Assembly: GCA_024138025.1 (NCBI GenBank)
Contig: JAMXBD010001247.1
Coordinates: 310,001 to 374,000, forward strand
Length of the DNA: 64,000 nt
Direction of reading: 5' to 3'
DNA from: Combretum micranthum
Lineage: Eukaryota; Streptophyta; Magnoliopsida; Myrtales; Combretaceae
Under the pieces are notes generated by a model. That model saw nothing but the letters and a program-made list of their open reading frames with translations, searched no databases and was not told the DNA's origin. Position 1 is the first letter of the stretch; each line of letters begins with the position of its first letter. Of the stretch, positions 1-10,480 are shown piece after piece. The translations under genes were made by a program, and so were the position numbers.

Positions 1-2310
1 ATTATTTAAAAAATATATATCATTGTATATATAGATAGATAATATATTTGTTTTACAAGCTATATATATATACACACACATTTATAATAAAATATACACA
101 TAGTGTATTAAATAACTGAGGGTATTTATGTCATACTTTAGCATATGGTGATTCCATTCCATTCCTAATATAACACAACCAAACATAATAATGGAATGGA
201 ATCAATGATTCCGTGATGAAATTACATTCTATTTTTCATTCCATTCCATTCCAATCAATTCCATTCTGGACTATTCCTGTGTACTAAACGTAGCATAAAA
301 ATAGTAATTAATGTATAATGACAATATCAACAGTTTCTTAGTGTAAATACTAATTAAGGAATACATATGATTGGTTCTAAAATCTTGTATAATGATATCA
401 TAATGGAGTAGATGTATTATATAGTCTTTGAATGTGCCTTTATATCATAATATTGCCTTGTTATATTATAACATCATGATGATCTTGATTTTGATAATAT
501 TAATTTTGTGAATATTCGATTTTACCATAGTGTATATGTGTTTTTGAAATTATATTATATGTTTTATTATTGCTTGTAATCATGTGTTGCTTGAGGCAAT
601 TTGATATATTGATTTTGATCATGCCATGATTATGAGGAATTTTTTTTGTCTTTTTAAAATTTGAATGTTTGATATTGACAATTCTCATATAAACATTAAT
701 TTTGATAATATGTGATTCAATCATGCTTGCTCAAAAATTTCTATCAACTAGAAAAATCTAATTTTTATGAAATTGTGAAAACATAAATAAATAGATTTAG
801 GGTACATAATAAAAAAAAAGAAATCAATTTTTACTAAATTACTAAAATCTAATGAACTTGAAGAGAGAGAATTTAAATTTTCTAAAACTAATCAACAAAC
901 TAAATTTTTTATTAAAAGAACTACAAAATGTCTTATCACGAATAATGGGTACATAAACACCTAACAGGTGATGTAGAACATGTAAAAATTCTATTTTTGT
1001 TATATTATTACAATTTTGATGTGAATTTAGTGATTATTGTAAATATTGTTGCTTCTTGGAAAATACTTATTTATGACATGTAAATAATGTTACTTTTCAA
1101 ATCTTATTGAAATTAGTAAAGACATTGTAAATTGCTCTACTTTGTATAAGTTTTCTATTAATGGTATGTGAGTTGTATCAAGTAAATTAGTTGTCTTTTA
1201 TAAAGTTTAATAAAATTGGTAGATTTTTTTTTGTAAATATCATACGATAATAATTTTTAGGAAATTTTGAGAACAATCTATAATTTGAAAGTTAGAGGTG
1301 GTTACTGCTTAGGTTTAATTAAGTTAGCCTGTAGACTCATTATCTCTAGTTCTTTTTAAAAAAAAATATTTTAAAATTTATTTTATTGCAAATTAGTTGC
1401 AAAATTAAGAATAATCTACCCATTGATTCTAATTTAATTTTTCTTATCTTTAGTGGGGTGATGACACCAAATTTTTTTTGAAATAAGAAGTTTCCTTTAA
1501 TTCTTAGACGGAGATTTATATTAAACATGCTAGAGTTTAATGCAAATCGAACTAAAGAAAATTGAACTGAAAATCAAAATCCAACATCCAATTTTTCAAT
1601 TTCATAAAACAAGCAATTTTATGAAATAAGGGCATCAAACGAAACTTTAGTTGGATTTAAATAGTCTATTTAACATACATATTGAGACAAATCAAGCCAT
1701 AAAAAAATTTGTTTCGCCAATTAGTGAAATTTTTTATCATTCATAAAATAGGACACAGTATTGTGAGATTATAATTTCAAATCTCACTTCAATCTAATTT
1801 AAAATAGTTATGAATATATGGAGTTTCGAGCTAAAAAGGGGTATAACGAGACTCCTAATTGTATCAAATTAAATTGTTTTATGGAAAATTACTTGTCATC
1901 ACATGTAATTTAGATTTATCTTTTTTATAATGAGAAAACGATAATCTTTTAAGAGCCGTAAAGATGAGGTTGATTGTTTTTACAGTGCTCAATTTAACTG
2001 GGCCGCATAATTTAGGGGGAAAAAAGGCCAAAAAAGACGTAAAAGAAAAAAGAAAATATGAATTTAAAATGCATGTACAAATGGAGGAGGGGCATCTGGC
2101 CGCTAGAATCCTTGCTTGGGGATTATATGTGCCCAGGTTCCATACCTGCCATCCGCCAAATGCGGATTATTTTTATTTTATTTTTCATCCTTTGCTTAAT
2201 CTTTCATCAAATATAAGTACATTTTTAATTTGATGATAGGGCCCACATGAAGCGCCATAATGCTTCAAATATGGAGTTTTGGGCCTTACAAACAAGCTAA
2301 TTTTTAGCCA
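1..2310. other. AT-rich intergenic DNA, no gene recognised
   Basis: Very AT-rich sequence with short TA and CA runs (about 60-90). Open frames on both strands are short, low in complexity and show no recognisable domain. A frame at 1964-2233 (89 codons) has no family signature and I do not call it a gene. Apart from the MITE-like piece at 105-297, I see nothing I can name. Confidence 0.6.
105..297. mobile_element. MITE-like remnant rich in ATTCCATTCC
   Basis: Repeats of ATTCCATTCC and its complement GGAATGGAAT lie close together (about 150-170, 191-200, 236-265), so the stretch can fold back on itself. The right edge (GTACTAAACGTAGC) resembles the edges of small plant DNA transposons that end near the phrase AAAGTGAACGGGCC, as in the element at 36970-37285. 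The left end and a target-site duplication are not clear, so family and borders are tentative. Confidence 0.35.
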
Positions 2311-2313
2311 ACA

Positions 2314-2560
2314 GATGTTGGCTCAGTTGGTAATGCTTTCGGCCAATGATCCCTAGTAGTTATAGGATCGATTCTAGCCGCAGAAAAATGTGTCTTCATT
2401 GTACCTGGGTCATAGGATCGATCCTTATCAACTTTCAGACACTGTTGGTAGGTCACATATCACATCCACATTTGGGTATAGAATCGTCCTAGTGATCTCC
2501 ACTGTAAATTATGGTGGAGGAGGGCTATAATATCCTATGATGATGACCAGAGTCAAAGCC
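2314..2560 (+). mobile_element. tRNA-derived SINE-like element
   Basis: An A-box-like TGGCTCAGTTGG at 2319-2330 and a B-box-like GGATCGATTCT at 2365-2375 lie in the order and spacing of a tRNA-type RNA polymerase III promoter. The text around them does not fold as a tRNA (no acceptor-stem partner), so a SINE head fits better than a tRNA gene. A second B-box-like GGATCGATCC follows near 2414. The 3' end, tail and TSD are not clear; the end given is approximate. Confidence 0.5.
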
Positions 2561-2574
2561 ATTGCAATTTTCTT

Positions 2575-2860
2575 TTCAAGTTAGAAAAAAAACAAGTTAA
2601 TTTAGAATTCCGAATACAAAAATCTAATAACAAAATATTATGAATGATAATTTTTTGTTCCTTTTCATTAATAATAGATATATATACACACACACATACA
2701 CACAAAAATATGTCAATATTCCCCAATGTCCAAAATGAAAATCTAGAAATTTCTAAAACTTTTATCTTTTCTCTATTTTCTATTTTTTCCCCTTTTCTTT
2801 TACAATTCTAGATTTTACTATTTACAAAATGTAAACATAATAAAAATAACCCTATGATAT
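2575..2860. repeat. Dispersed repeat shared with 22430-22690
   Basis: The order of words here (TTAATTTAGAATTCCGAAT, then an AATAATAGAT-type stretch, then AAAATGAAAATCTAGAAA and a CT-rich tail) recurs in the same orientation at 22430-22690 with many point differences. The copy at 22430 lies next to a decayed minus-strand primer-binding site and gag start, so this is best read as a fragment of that retroelement's LTR. Confidence 0.5.
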
Positions 2861-2944
2861 TCTCCAACCTTTCAAAAACTCTAATTCTCAAGGGCTAAAT
2901 GAATATTAGTATCTTCTAAATGTGATCAAGGTAAAATGAAGATA

Positions 2945-3075
2945 TTTTTTTTCGGTGAGCTAGCTATTACAATGCAGCCATATAAGATTATTACAATGCA
3001 CTCATGTGGGGAATCAAACTCGGTACTTCAAGGATGAGGACCTGGATTGAATGTCACTAAGTTATAAGGCCATTG
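2945..3075 (-). mobile_element. SINE-like element, minus strand
   Basis: Read on the minus strand there is an A-box-like TAACTTAGTGACATTC, then a B-box-like GAGTTTGATTCCCC, then about 50 nt leading to an A-run (plus-strand T-run at 2945-2952). Head, box order and A-tail fit a tRNA-derived SINE. TSDs are not evident. It could also be a chance resemblance in a MITE. Confidence 0.4.
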
Positions 3076-3294
3076 ACAAATAAAAATTTATCTCTTCCTT
3101 CTCAATGAAAACTTTAGCCTCCATCCTCGAGCTCACCAACCCTCTAAGTAATTAACTCCAATCACATTTGCCATAAGGGGTAGACCACAAAAGATTACCT
3201 ATGGGCTCCTCATGAAGAACTTCTTACAAACAATTAAAGTTGCAGATATTGTCAAGAGTTTTGATTGAGGAATACAAACCATCATGAAGGTAAA

Positions 3295-3884
3295 TGTTAT
3301 GGATGTTCGACGACTAGATGAGAAAGATATGAAAAAAGAAGCAGAGTTAGAGTTTGTGATTGAAAATAATAGGGAATTGTATTTGTAAAAGAAAGTGAAA
3401 TATGATAAACAAAGTGAAAGAAAATGAATAAAAGAGAAAAGAAGATTAAAGAAGCTTCCTTATGTGGATGGATAGAACGGATGGGATTCGAAAAAATGGG
3501 TTGGAATGTAGGGCCTAGGCATATAGCGGGTTGAAGAGAGTAAAAAGAATCCAATATACTGCTTGATCAAAGTTTTCCTAATTAGCAAATATTATATTAA
3601 GTATTAGTGTATAATAAGCATCCTAATTAGTAGATATTATATTCTAAAATAGACATATGAATTAGTAAGAATATATTCTATTCATGTATTACATATCTAT
3701 ATATATAATGTAAAGTGTGACACAAAAATTTATGAATAAGAAGAAGAAGAAAATTTAGATTCCAAATCTCGTATGCGAGATTTTTCCTTACTGCATTCAG
3801 CTAGAAGAGTTCTATTCCTGTAATTGCTTTGCTATATTCGGTCGGGTAATTATCCATCTGGAATTAATTCGCTTCCATATTGCA
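3295..3884 (+). repeat. Left LTR of element F
   Basis: A 590-bp TG...CA repeat matching 18935-19526 along its whole length, with scattered substitutions and small indels, so the insertion is not recent. A predicted 85-codon minus-strand frame inside it is not a gene. Confidence 0.9.
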
Positions 3885-3886
3885 AT

Positions 3887-3899
3887 TGGTATCAGAGCC
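3887..3899 (+). other. Primer-binding site of element F (tRNA-iMet)
   Basis: TGGTATCAGAGCC lies 2 nt after the LTR end and complements the 3' end of plant initiator-Met tRNA, the usual primer for chromoviruses. Confidence 0.9.
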
Positions 3900-3908
3900 A
3901 TCTACACC

Positions 3909-5553
3909 ATGGAAACCCGTGAATTCAAGCGTATGGAGGATGCCATGAGAGCTATTCTTAAGGAAAAAAATGACTGCCATGAAAGTGCCATGAAGGAGCA
4001 ATCCGACAAACAAGATAACTGGATCAAATTGTTCTTTGAAACTTTGCAAAATCAATAGGCATTGATTGAGGAACCAAATCAATCTATTGATTCATTAAAA
4101 TATGTATCAATGGTAAATCAGTTTTGGTGGAACCAACAGCTACTAGTCGAACCAACAGCTACTAGTCAAAACAACAGTAGAAACATGAATGCATCAAAGA
4201 TGACTATTGACAATATTCTCAGTCATTCAACATCCTGTCAAGTACCAACTAGGAATACAAAAATTGAATTTCCTGTCTTTGATGATGAAGGGTTTAGGAG
4301 TTGGGTATCTAGGGCTGAGTAATTTTTTACCTTAGATGAAACCCTAGAATATCTTAAGGTAAAAATTGCAACAATGCGTTTAGATAATAAACCCTATGAA
4401 TAGTGTAGTGAATTTGTTAAAGGCAGAATAAAAACACATTGACATGGGATGATTTTATTAAGGCTCTAAATGCATGATTCAATGAAAAAAGATATGAAGA
4501 TCCAATGTGAGAGCTTAAGGAATTACAATAAGCAGGATCTTTACAGGATTACAATGATGAATTCATGCATTTATCCACTCAGGTCCAATTGCCCGAATCT
4601 TACTTGATTAGCTGCTATCTCAATGGTCTTAAACCCGAAATCCAATACCTGATTCTCATGTTTCAACCGAAATTCCTCACTCAAGCTTATACATTGGCTA
4701 AATTACAAGAAGCTACCATTTTATCATCTAAACAGAACTTGAAAACTTTCAAAGGTCAAACCCCCATAACATTCATCAAACCATGTACCCAAACAATCAT
4801 TCATCAAACTAGCATCGAACTACCTATTCTAACACTTCATCCAACTGACCTGTTCAGAGACTAACTCAAGAAGAAATTGAGGAAAAAAGACACAAGAAAA
4901 TTTGCTTTTGGTGTGATGAGCCATTTGAACCTGGGCATCGTTGCAAAAGTAAGAGGCTAAACTTGTTGGTATCGGGACAGGAAGAAGAAGGTAGTAGTGA
5001 GGATACAGTGCAAGAATTGGGTTTCGATCTATCACAACTGCATCTAAATCCATAAATGAGGATATTAGAGTTAGAGAGCATTGCATGCGTGTGAAAGGAA
5101 GTTATAAGAAGAGAATCCTTAAAATCTTAATAGATACCGGAAGTTCTACTAATTTCATGGATGAAAAAGTGGTTGAGGTTATGGACTGTATTCAATCCAA
5201 GGTAGTGCTGGTATCAATCATTTTGGCTAATGGTACTAGGCTTCCAGATTAGTGAATGCATTAAAATGGCAAATGAAAGGAATAGCTTTTCAAGCGGATT
5301 TTTACACCATACTCTAAACTCATATGATTTGATTGTGGGTATGCCATGGCTTGTTTCATTAGGCATTATGACATGGAATTTTAAGGATTTATGGATGAGT
5401 TTCGAATGGCAGGACAAAAAGTGCAACTTGAAAGGAGTGGTAGAAGAACTTACGGTCATCACTACATAAATATTGAATGCCTTATTGGAAACAGATTTTC
5501 CAAATATGGAAATACAATGTTGGGTAGTTACCAGCATTGATGCAGAAGGAGAT
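3909..5553 (+). pseudogene. gag-protease part of element F, broken
   Basis: The frame opens at 3909 with a charged helix-like N-terminus (METREFKRMEDAMR...) and meets an in-frame stop at about 4056. Gag pieces continue at 4062-4322 and 4565-4864 in shifted frames. A zinc knuckle, CFWCDEPFEPGHRC, lies at 4903-4944; this single-knuckle type is typical of Reina-like chromoviruses. An aspartic protease active site IDTGSSTNF follows (DTG at 5133-5141), then the downstream hydrophobic motif YDLIVGMPWL near 5320-5350. Several stops and frameshifts make it non-functional. It is cut at 5553 by the copia insertion and continues as RT from 10481. Confidence 0.85.
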
Positions 5554-5713
5554 TGTAGAGTTGTATGTAGAGTAGAGTTGTATATAGATAGGTCCTACAT
5601 GGTTTTTATTATTATATTTACGTCTCTTGTACGTATATAAAAATACATGTACTATGTATATTTTTATTAATTAAGAAATATCAAAGAATATTTTTTTTCT
5701 CTCTTTGTTCACA
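5554..5713 (+). repeat. Left LTR of copia element G
   Basis: A short LTR ending TTCACA directly before the primer-binding site. Its start holds a near-duplicate of about 20 bp (GTAGAGTTGTATGTAGA, then TAGAGTTGTATATAGA) that the right LTR has once. The middle contains an ACGTATATAAAAATACATG stretch that could be the TATA region. Confidence 0.8.
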
Positions 5714-5726
5714 TGGTATCAGAGCC
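5714..5726 (+). other. Primer-binding site of copia element G (tRNA-iMet)
   Basis: TGGTATCAGAGCC immediately follows the LTR end at 5713. Confidence 0.85.
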
Positions 5727-6135
5727 ATGGAGTGGCAAACCTTAAATTCAAACCCTAAACACAAACCTTAATTTTCACAAACCCTAAACATAAACCCTAA
5801 TTTTTCAAGGCTGTTCGCGTTTGGATTTGCTCTTCTTGGTGTTGGATTTCAAATTCGATTATATCGACAAAACCCAAGAAGCTTGCCGTCGGAAGCGTTG
5901 CCACGCATTGCTATCGTCGTTCGCTCCTGTTTTTCTCTTTTTGGTCGACGTGTCTTGTCTAGCCTACTTTTGGTGTCATGCTCCGCTTTTTTGATATTCC
6001 CTTAGTCCACCTGACCTAGCATTTGGCTCTGACCTATTTTCCAATTGCCGCCGACCATCGTCCGCTACCGTCTGCTGCTACTTTTTGCTGTTTTTCATCT
6101 TTTTTATCCTTTCTCCAGGTTATTCTCAACCCAAC

Positions 6136-9100
6136 ATGGCTAGTGATTCTTCTTCCTTGAAAACTAGTCCTTTTTCAAGTGTATTATCTCCATCTCCAGC
6201 CATTGCAATTGAGAAATTGATAGGAAGTTCTAATTACATGTCTTGTTCTAAAGTTGTGGAATTATAGTGCATGGGTCAAGGTCTATAAGACCATTTGACT
6301 ACTAAACTAGATGATATAACGAAATATCTAAAGAAGGATAATGATCAATGGATGAAAGTTGATGCTTTTTTACTAAGTCTTTTGTGGCACTCCATCGATC
6401 CATCTCTTCATCCAATTTACAATCATTACTCAACTTGCTATGATGTTTGGACTCAGGCGAAGAGACTATATACAAATGATATTCAACATTTGTACTCAAT
6501 GATATCTAATACACTTAATATGAGACAAACAAGTCTGTCAATTACTGATTTTCTTAGCAAATGGGCCTCTATTAAAGCTGAGTACAACTCTTCACTCCTT
6601 CTCAGTCAATCTCTCCAAGATGATTTGGCTTAAAGAGACAAAATTTTTATGGTTTGAATCCTTGTTGCACTTAGTCCTGATTTTACTTCAATTCACGATT
6701 AGATATTGGCTAGTCCTACTATACCATCTTTAGATGAAGTTTTTTCTCACCTTCTTTGTGTGTCATCAATTCCTAATGCACCTGTATACGGTTTTTCTTT
6801 TATGGATAACTCAGCTCTAGTTTCTCAGGTGGCTTCCCAAGGACACATAGCTAATAGAGAAGGACAGGGTGGTGATCATGGGATTGTTAAGGGAACCCGT
6901 CCTAGGTGTACCTACTGCCATCGGTGGGGTCATACTAGAGACAAATGTCACAAGTTGCATGGACATCTTCCGCAAGCTAATATCATTCAGAATAACAATC
7001 CTATCTCTTCTGCTGCACAACATCTTAAATCTCTACTTCTCACTAGAGCTGATCTAGAGAATTATTTGCAGTATCAGACTTCACAATAGTCCTTATCTTG
7101 TACTGCTTCCTTTGCTTACATTGGTAATTCTGTTGCATGTCTCACTCAGTCTTCTACTTTAGGTCCATGGGTGGTTGATTCTTGTGCTTCTAAACACATT
7201 TCTAGAAATCTTCACTTGTTTTCTAACTTCTTGAAATCTGCACCATTACCTTCTGTTACTGTTGCAAATGGTTCACATGCAGTACCTAAAACTATGGGTA
7301 GTGCACAACCCTTACCATCTATGCCTTTAGAACGTGTTCTTTATATTCCACATTGTCCATTTAGTCTTGTCTCTGTTAGTAAAGTCACTCGTACCCTAAA
7401 CTACTCTATTAAGTTTGACCCTTATTCTGTTGTTTTTCAGGACCTCAGTATGGGATAGATGATTGGCACAAGATGTGAGTCACAGGGGCTTTACTACCTC
7501 ACCAACTCTCTAGCTTCTTATTTAGCATGTTCTACTACAGTCTCTCCAACTCTTCTCCACAATCGTTTAGGCCATCTCAGTCTCTCTAAGTTTTAGAAGA
7601 TGATTCCTAATTTTTCTCAATTGTCTTCCTTGGATTATGAGTCTTGTCAATTTGGGAAACAGTCTAGAACTTTGTTTCCTAAGCGGGTCCATAATCGGGC
7701 TGCCTCTCCCTTTGCTATAGTTCATTGTGATACTTGGGGTCCTAGTCGTATCGTGTCCGTTTTGGGTTTTCAGTAGTTTGTAACCTTTATCGATGATTAT
7801 GCACACTGTATTTGGTTCTATTTAATGAAAAGTCGCTCTGAGTAATTTTTAATTTTTGAGTCATTTTGTGCTGAAATTAAAACACAATTCATTGCATCTA
7901 TACAAATTTTGCACAGTGACAATGCTCCTGAATACTTTTCTAATCAATTTACTGCGTTTCTATCCTCTTATAGCATTTTACATTAGTCCTCTTGTGCTTA
8001 TACACCTCAACAAAATGGAGCTGCTAAGTGTAAAAATAGACATCTAATTGAAACTGCCCACACACTTCTTTTACATCATCATTTGCCTACTTATTTTTGA
8101 GCTGATGCTGTTCTCACTGCTTGTTATCTCATTAATAGAATGCCTTCTTCTGTTCTTCAGCACAAAATTCCTCACGCCATCTTATTTCCTAATCAACCCT
8201 TGTATGTGCTTCTAAGATGTGTCTTTAGTTACACGTGTTTTGCTCACAATATGTCTCATAGTCAGGATAAACTATTAGTGTGTTCTATTAATTGTGTTTT
8301 CCTTGGTTACTCAAAACATCAAAAAGGTTACAAGTGTTATTCACCCACTACTCGTCGCTACTATTTGTCCTCTGATGTTACATTCTTTGAATCTTCCTCT
8401 TTTTATTCTCTCTATTCATCTAAGACTCCTCTGTCGGAGATTTTATCTATTCCCTCTCAATTAGCTCTTCCTGAATGTATTCTTGTCGTCCCTGAGTCTA
8501 TTCCTTCCCCCCCATGATTACAGGTTTACCATTGATGCTCTTGACACCTGCCTTCCTCAAACACACCGCATATTCTATAAGCTCCTGCTAACTCATCTTT
8601 TGTTCCAACATCTCCACCTGCTAAGGACCTACCTAAAGAGGACCTTCCTATAGCTCTCAGAAAAGGTAACCATTCTACTCATAATCCTCATTCACTTTAT
8701 AATTGCCTTAGCTATCACCGTTTATCTCCATCCTATTGTATGGTTGTCTCCTCTTTATCTTCCATTTTTGTTCCTAAAAATGTGAGTGAGGCTCTTTCAG
8801 ATTGAGGGTGGACACAGACAATGGTAGACGAGATGACTGCTTTGAATGCTAGTGGTACTTGGAATTTAGTTCCCTTACCTCCTGACAAATCTCTTGTTGG
8901 ATGTCGATGGGTTTATGCTATTAAGGTTGGTCCTGATGGTAAAGTTGATCGACTTAAGGCTTGGTTGGTTGCCAAGGGTTATACTCAAGTGTGTGGTTTG
9001 GAATATTTTGATACATTCTCTCATGTTGCTAAAATGTCCTCTGTTCACTCGTTTATCTCCATTGCATCTATGTGACATTGGTCCTTGTACCAATTGGACA

Positions 9101-10320
9101 TTAAAATCCAATGTTTCATGGTGAACTCCAGGAGGAAATTTATATGGAGCAACTGCTTGGCTTTGTTGCTCAGGGGGAGTCTAATTTGGTATGTAAACTT
9201 CGACGTTGACTTTATAGTTTGAAACAATCTCTATGTGCCTGGTTTAGCTGGTTCAGTACTGTTGTAATGGAATTTGGAATGATTCGTAGTACATCTGGTC
9301 ACTCAGTTTTCTATAAGCACACATCTGAGGGGCAATGCATTTACTTAATTGTGTATGTAGATGGCATTGTCATAAGTAGTAATGATCAAGATGGTATTAC
9401 TCAATTGAAGGCATATCTTTTCAAACATTTTCAGACCAAGGATCTTAGCTTATTGAGATACTTCCTTGGCATAGAAGTTGCTCAATCCAATTTCGGTATT
9501 ACTCTCTCAAAGAAAATATGTTTTAGATATACTGAAAGAAACTGGGATGCTTAATTGCAAGCCTGTGGATTCTCTTATGGATTCCAATGTGAATTTGTTT
9601 CCAGGACAGGGGAAGCCTTTTACAGATTCAGGGACATATCATCGTTTGGTAGGAAGGATATTATCGTTTGGTAGGAAGACTCAATTATCTTACTATTACT
9701 TAACCTGATATATCCTTTGTAGTTAGTGTTGTCAATCAGTTTCTCCAGTTTCCTTATACTAATCATTGGAATGTAGTGGTCAGGATTTTTAGATATATGA
9801 AAACTGCTCCAAGTAAAAGTCTACTATATGATGATCATGGTTACTCTAAAGTGATTAGATATTCTTATGCTGATTGGGCAGGTTCTCCATCTGATAGACG
9901 ATTTATTTTTGGGTATTACATTCTTATTGGAGCAACCTGGTATCTTGGAAAAGTAAGAAGCAAGATGTTGTTACTAGATCAAGTGCAGAAGCAAAATATT
10001 GTGCAATGGCTTTGGCAACTTGTGAATTGATTCGGTTGAAATAGTTGCTTGAGGAGTTAAAATTTTGTGAAACTTCACAGATGAAGCTAATTTGTGATAA
10101 TCAGGCTACATTACATATAGCTTCAAATCTAGTCTTTCATGAGAGAACTAAGCACATAGAGATTGATTGTCACTTCATCCGAGAAAAGATCTTATCTAGC
10201 TGTATCTTCACTGGCCATGTCAATTCAAATGATTAATTTACGGATATACTGACTAAATCTTTAAGGGGTTCTCGTATTGAATATATTTGTAACAAGCTTA
10301 GTGCACATGATTTGTATGCT
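6136..10320 (+). pseudogene. Copia gag-pol pseudogene of element G
   Basis: Gag begins at 6136 (MASDSSSLKTSP...) and breaks at about 6265. Further gag runs to a CCHC knuckle CTYCHRWGHTRDKC (6907-6948). Protease-like VDSCASKHIS lies at 7171-7206, where copia elements carry a D-S/T-G site. Then come the integrase zinc region (RLGHLSLSK, about 7564) and catalytic-core pieces (CDTWGPS, about 7727; TFIDDYAH, about 7783). RT pieces cover 8821-9705. The catalytic YVDD is altered to YVDG (about 9352-9363). The RNase H C-terminus includes DNQATLHIASN and HIEIDCHFIREK (about 10097-10190). There are at least eight stops or frameshifts, so no active protein is expected. Confidence 0.85.
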
Positions 10321-10338
10321 CCAGCTTGAGGGGGAGAG

Positions 10339-10480
10339 TAGAGTTGTATGTAGATAGGTCCCACATGGTTTTTATTATTATATTTACATCTCTTTTACGT
10401 ATATAAAAGTACATGTACTGTGTATATTTTTATTAATTAAGAAATATAAGAAAAATTTTTTTTTTCTCTTTTTGTTCACA
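10339..10480 (+). repeat. Right LTR of copia element G
   Basis: Matches 5575-5713 closely, ends TTCACA and follows the purine tract. Element F resumes at 10481. Confidence 0.8.

Larger units (their letters stand above)
5554..10480 (+). mobile_element. Ty1/copia element G, decayed, inserted in F
   Basis: A 4.9-kb element with short LTRs (160 and about 142 bp), a primer-binding site for initiator-Met tRNA directly after the left LTR, and a purine tract (GAGGGGGAGAG, about 10329-10338) before the right LTR. The order gag, integrase, RT, RNase H identifies Ty1/copia; the very short LTRs fit the Ale/Retrofit group. It lies in the same orientation as F. The bases next to the two ends (GAGAT left, TAGGT right) do not match, so no target-site duplication could be confirmed. 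Confidence 0.85.

Noticed and set aside
2314..2390. tRNA gene at the SINE-like head
   Set aside because: A- and B-box-like words exist, but no acceptor stem or anticodon arm pairs properly.
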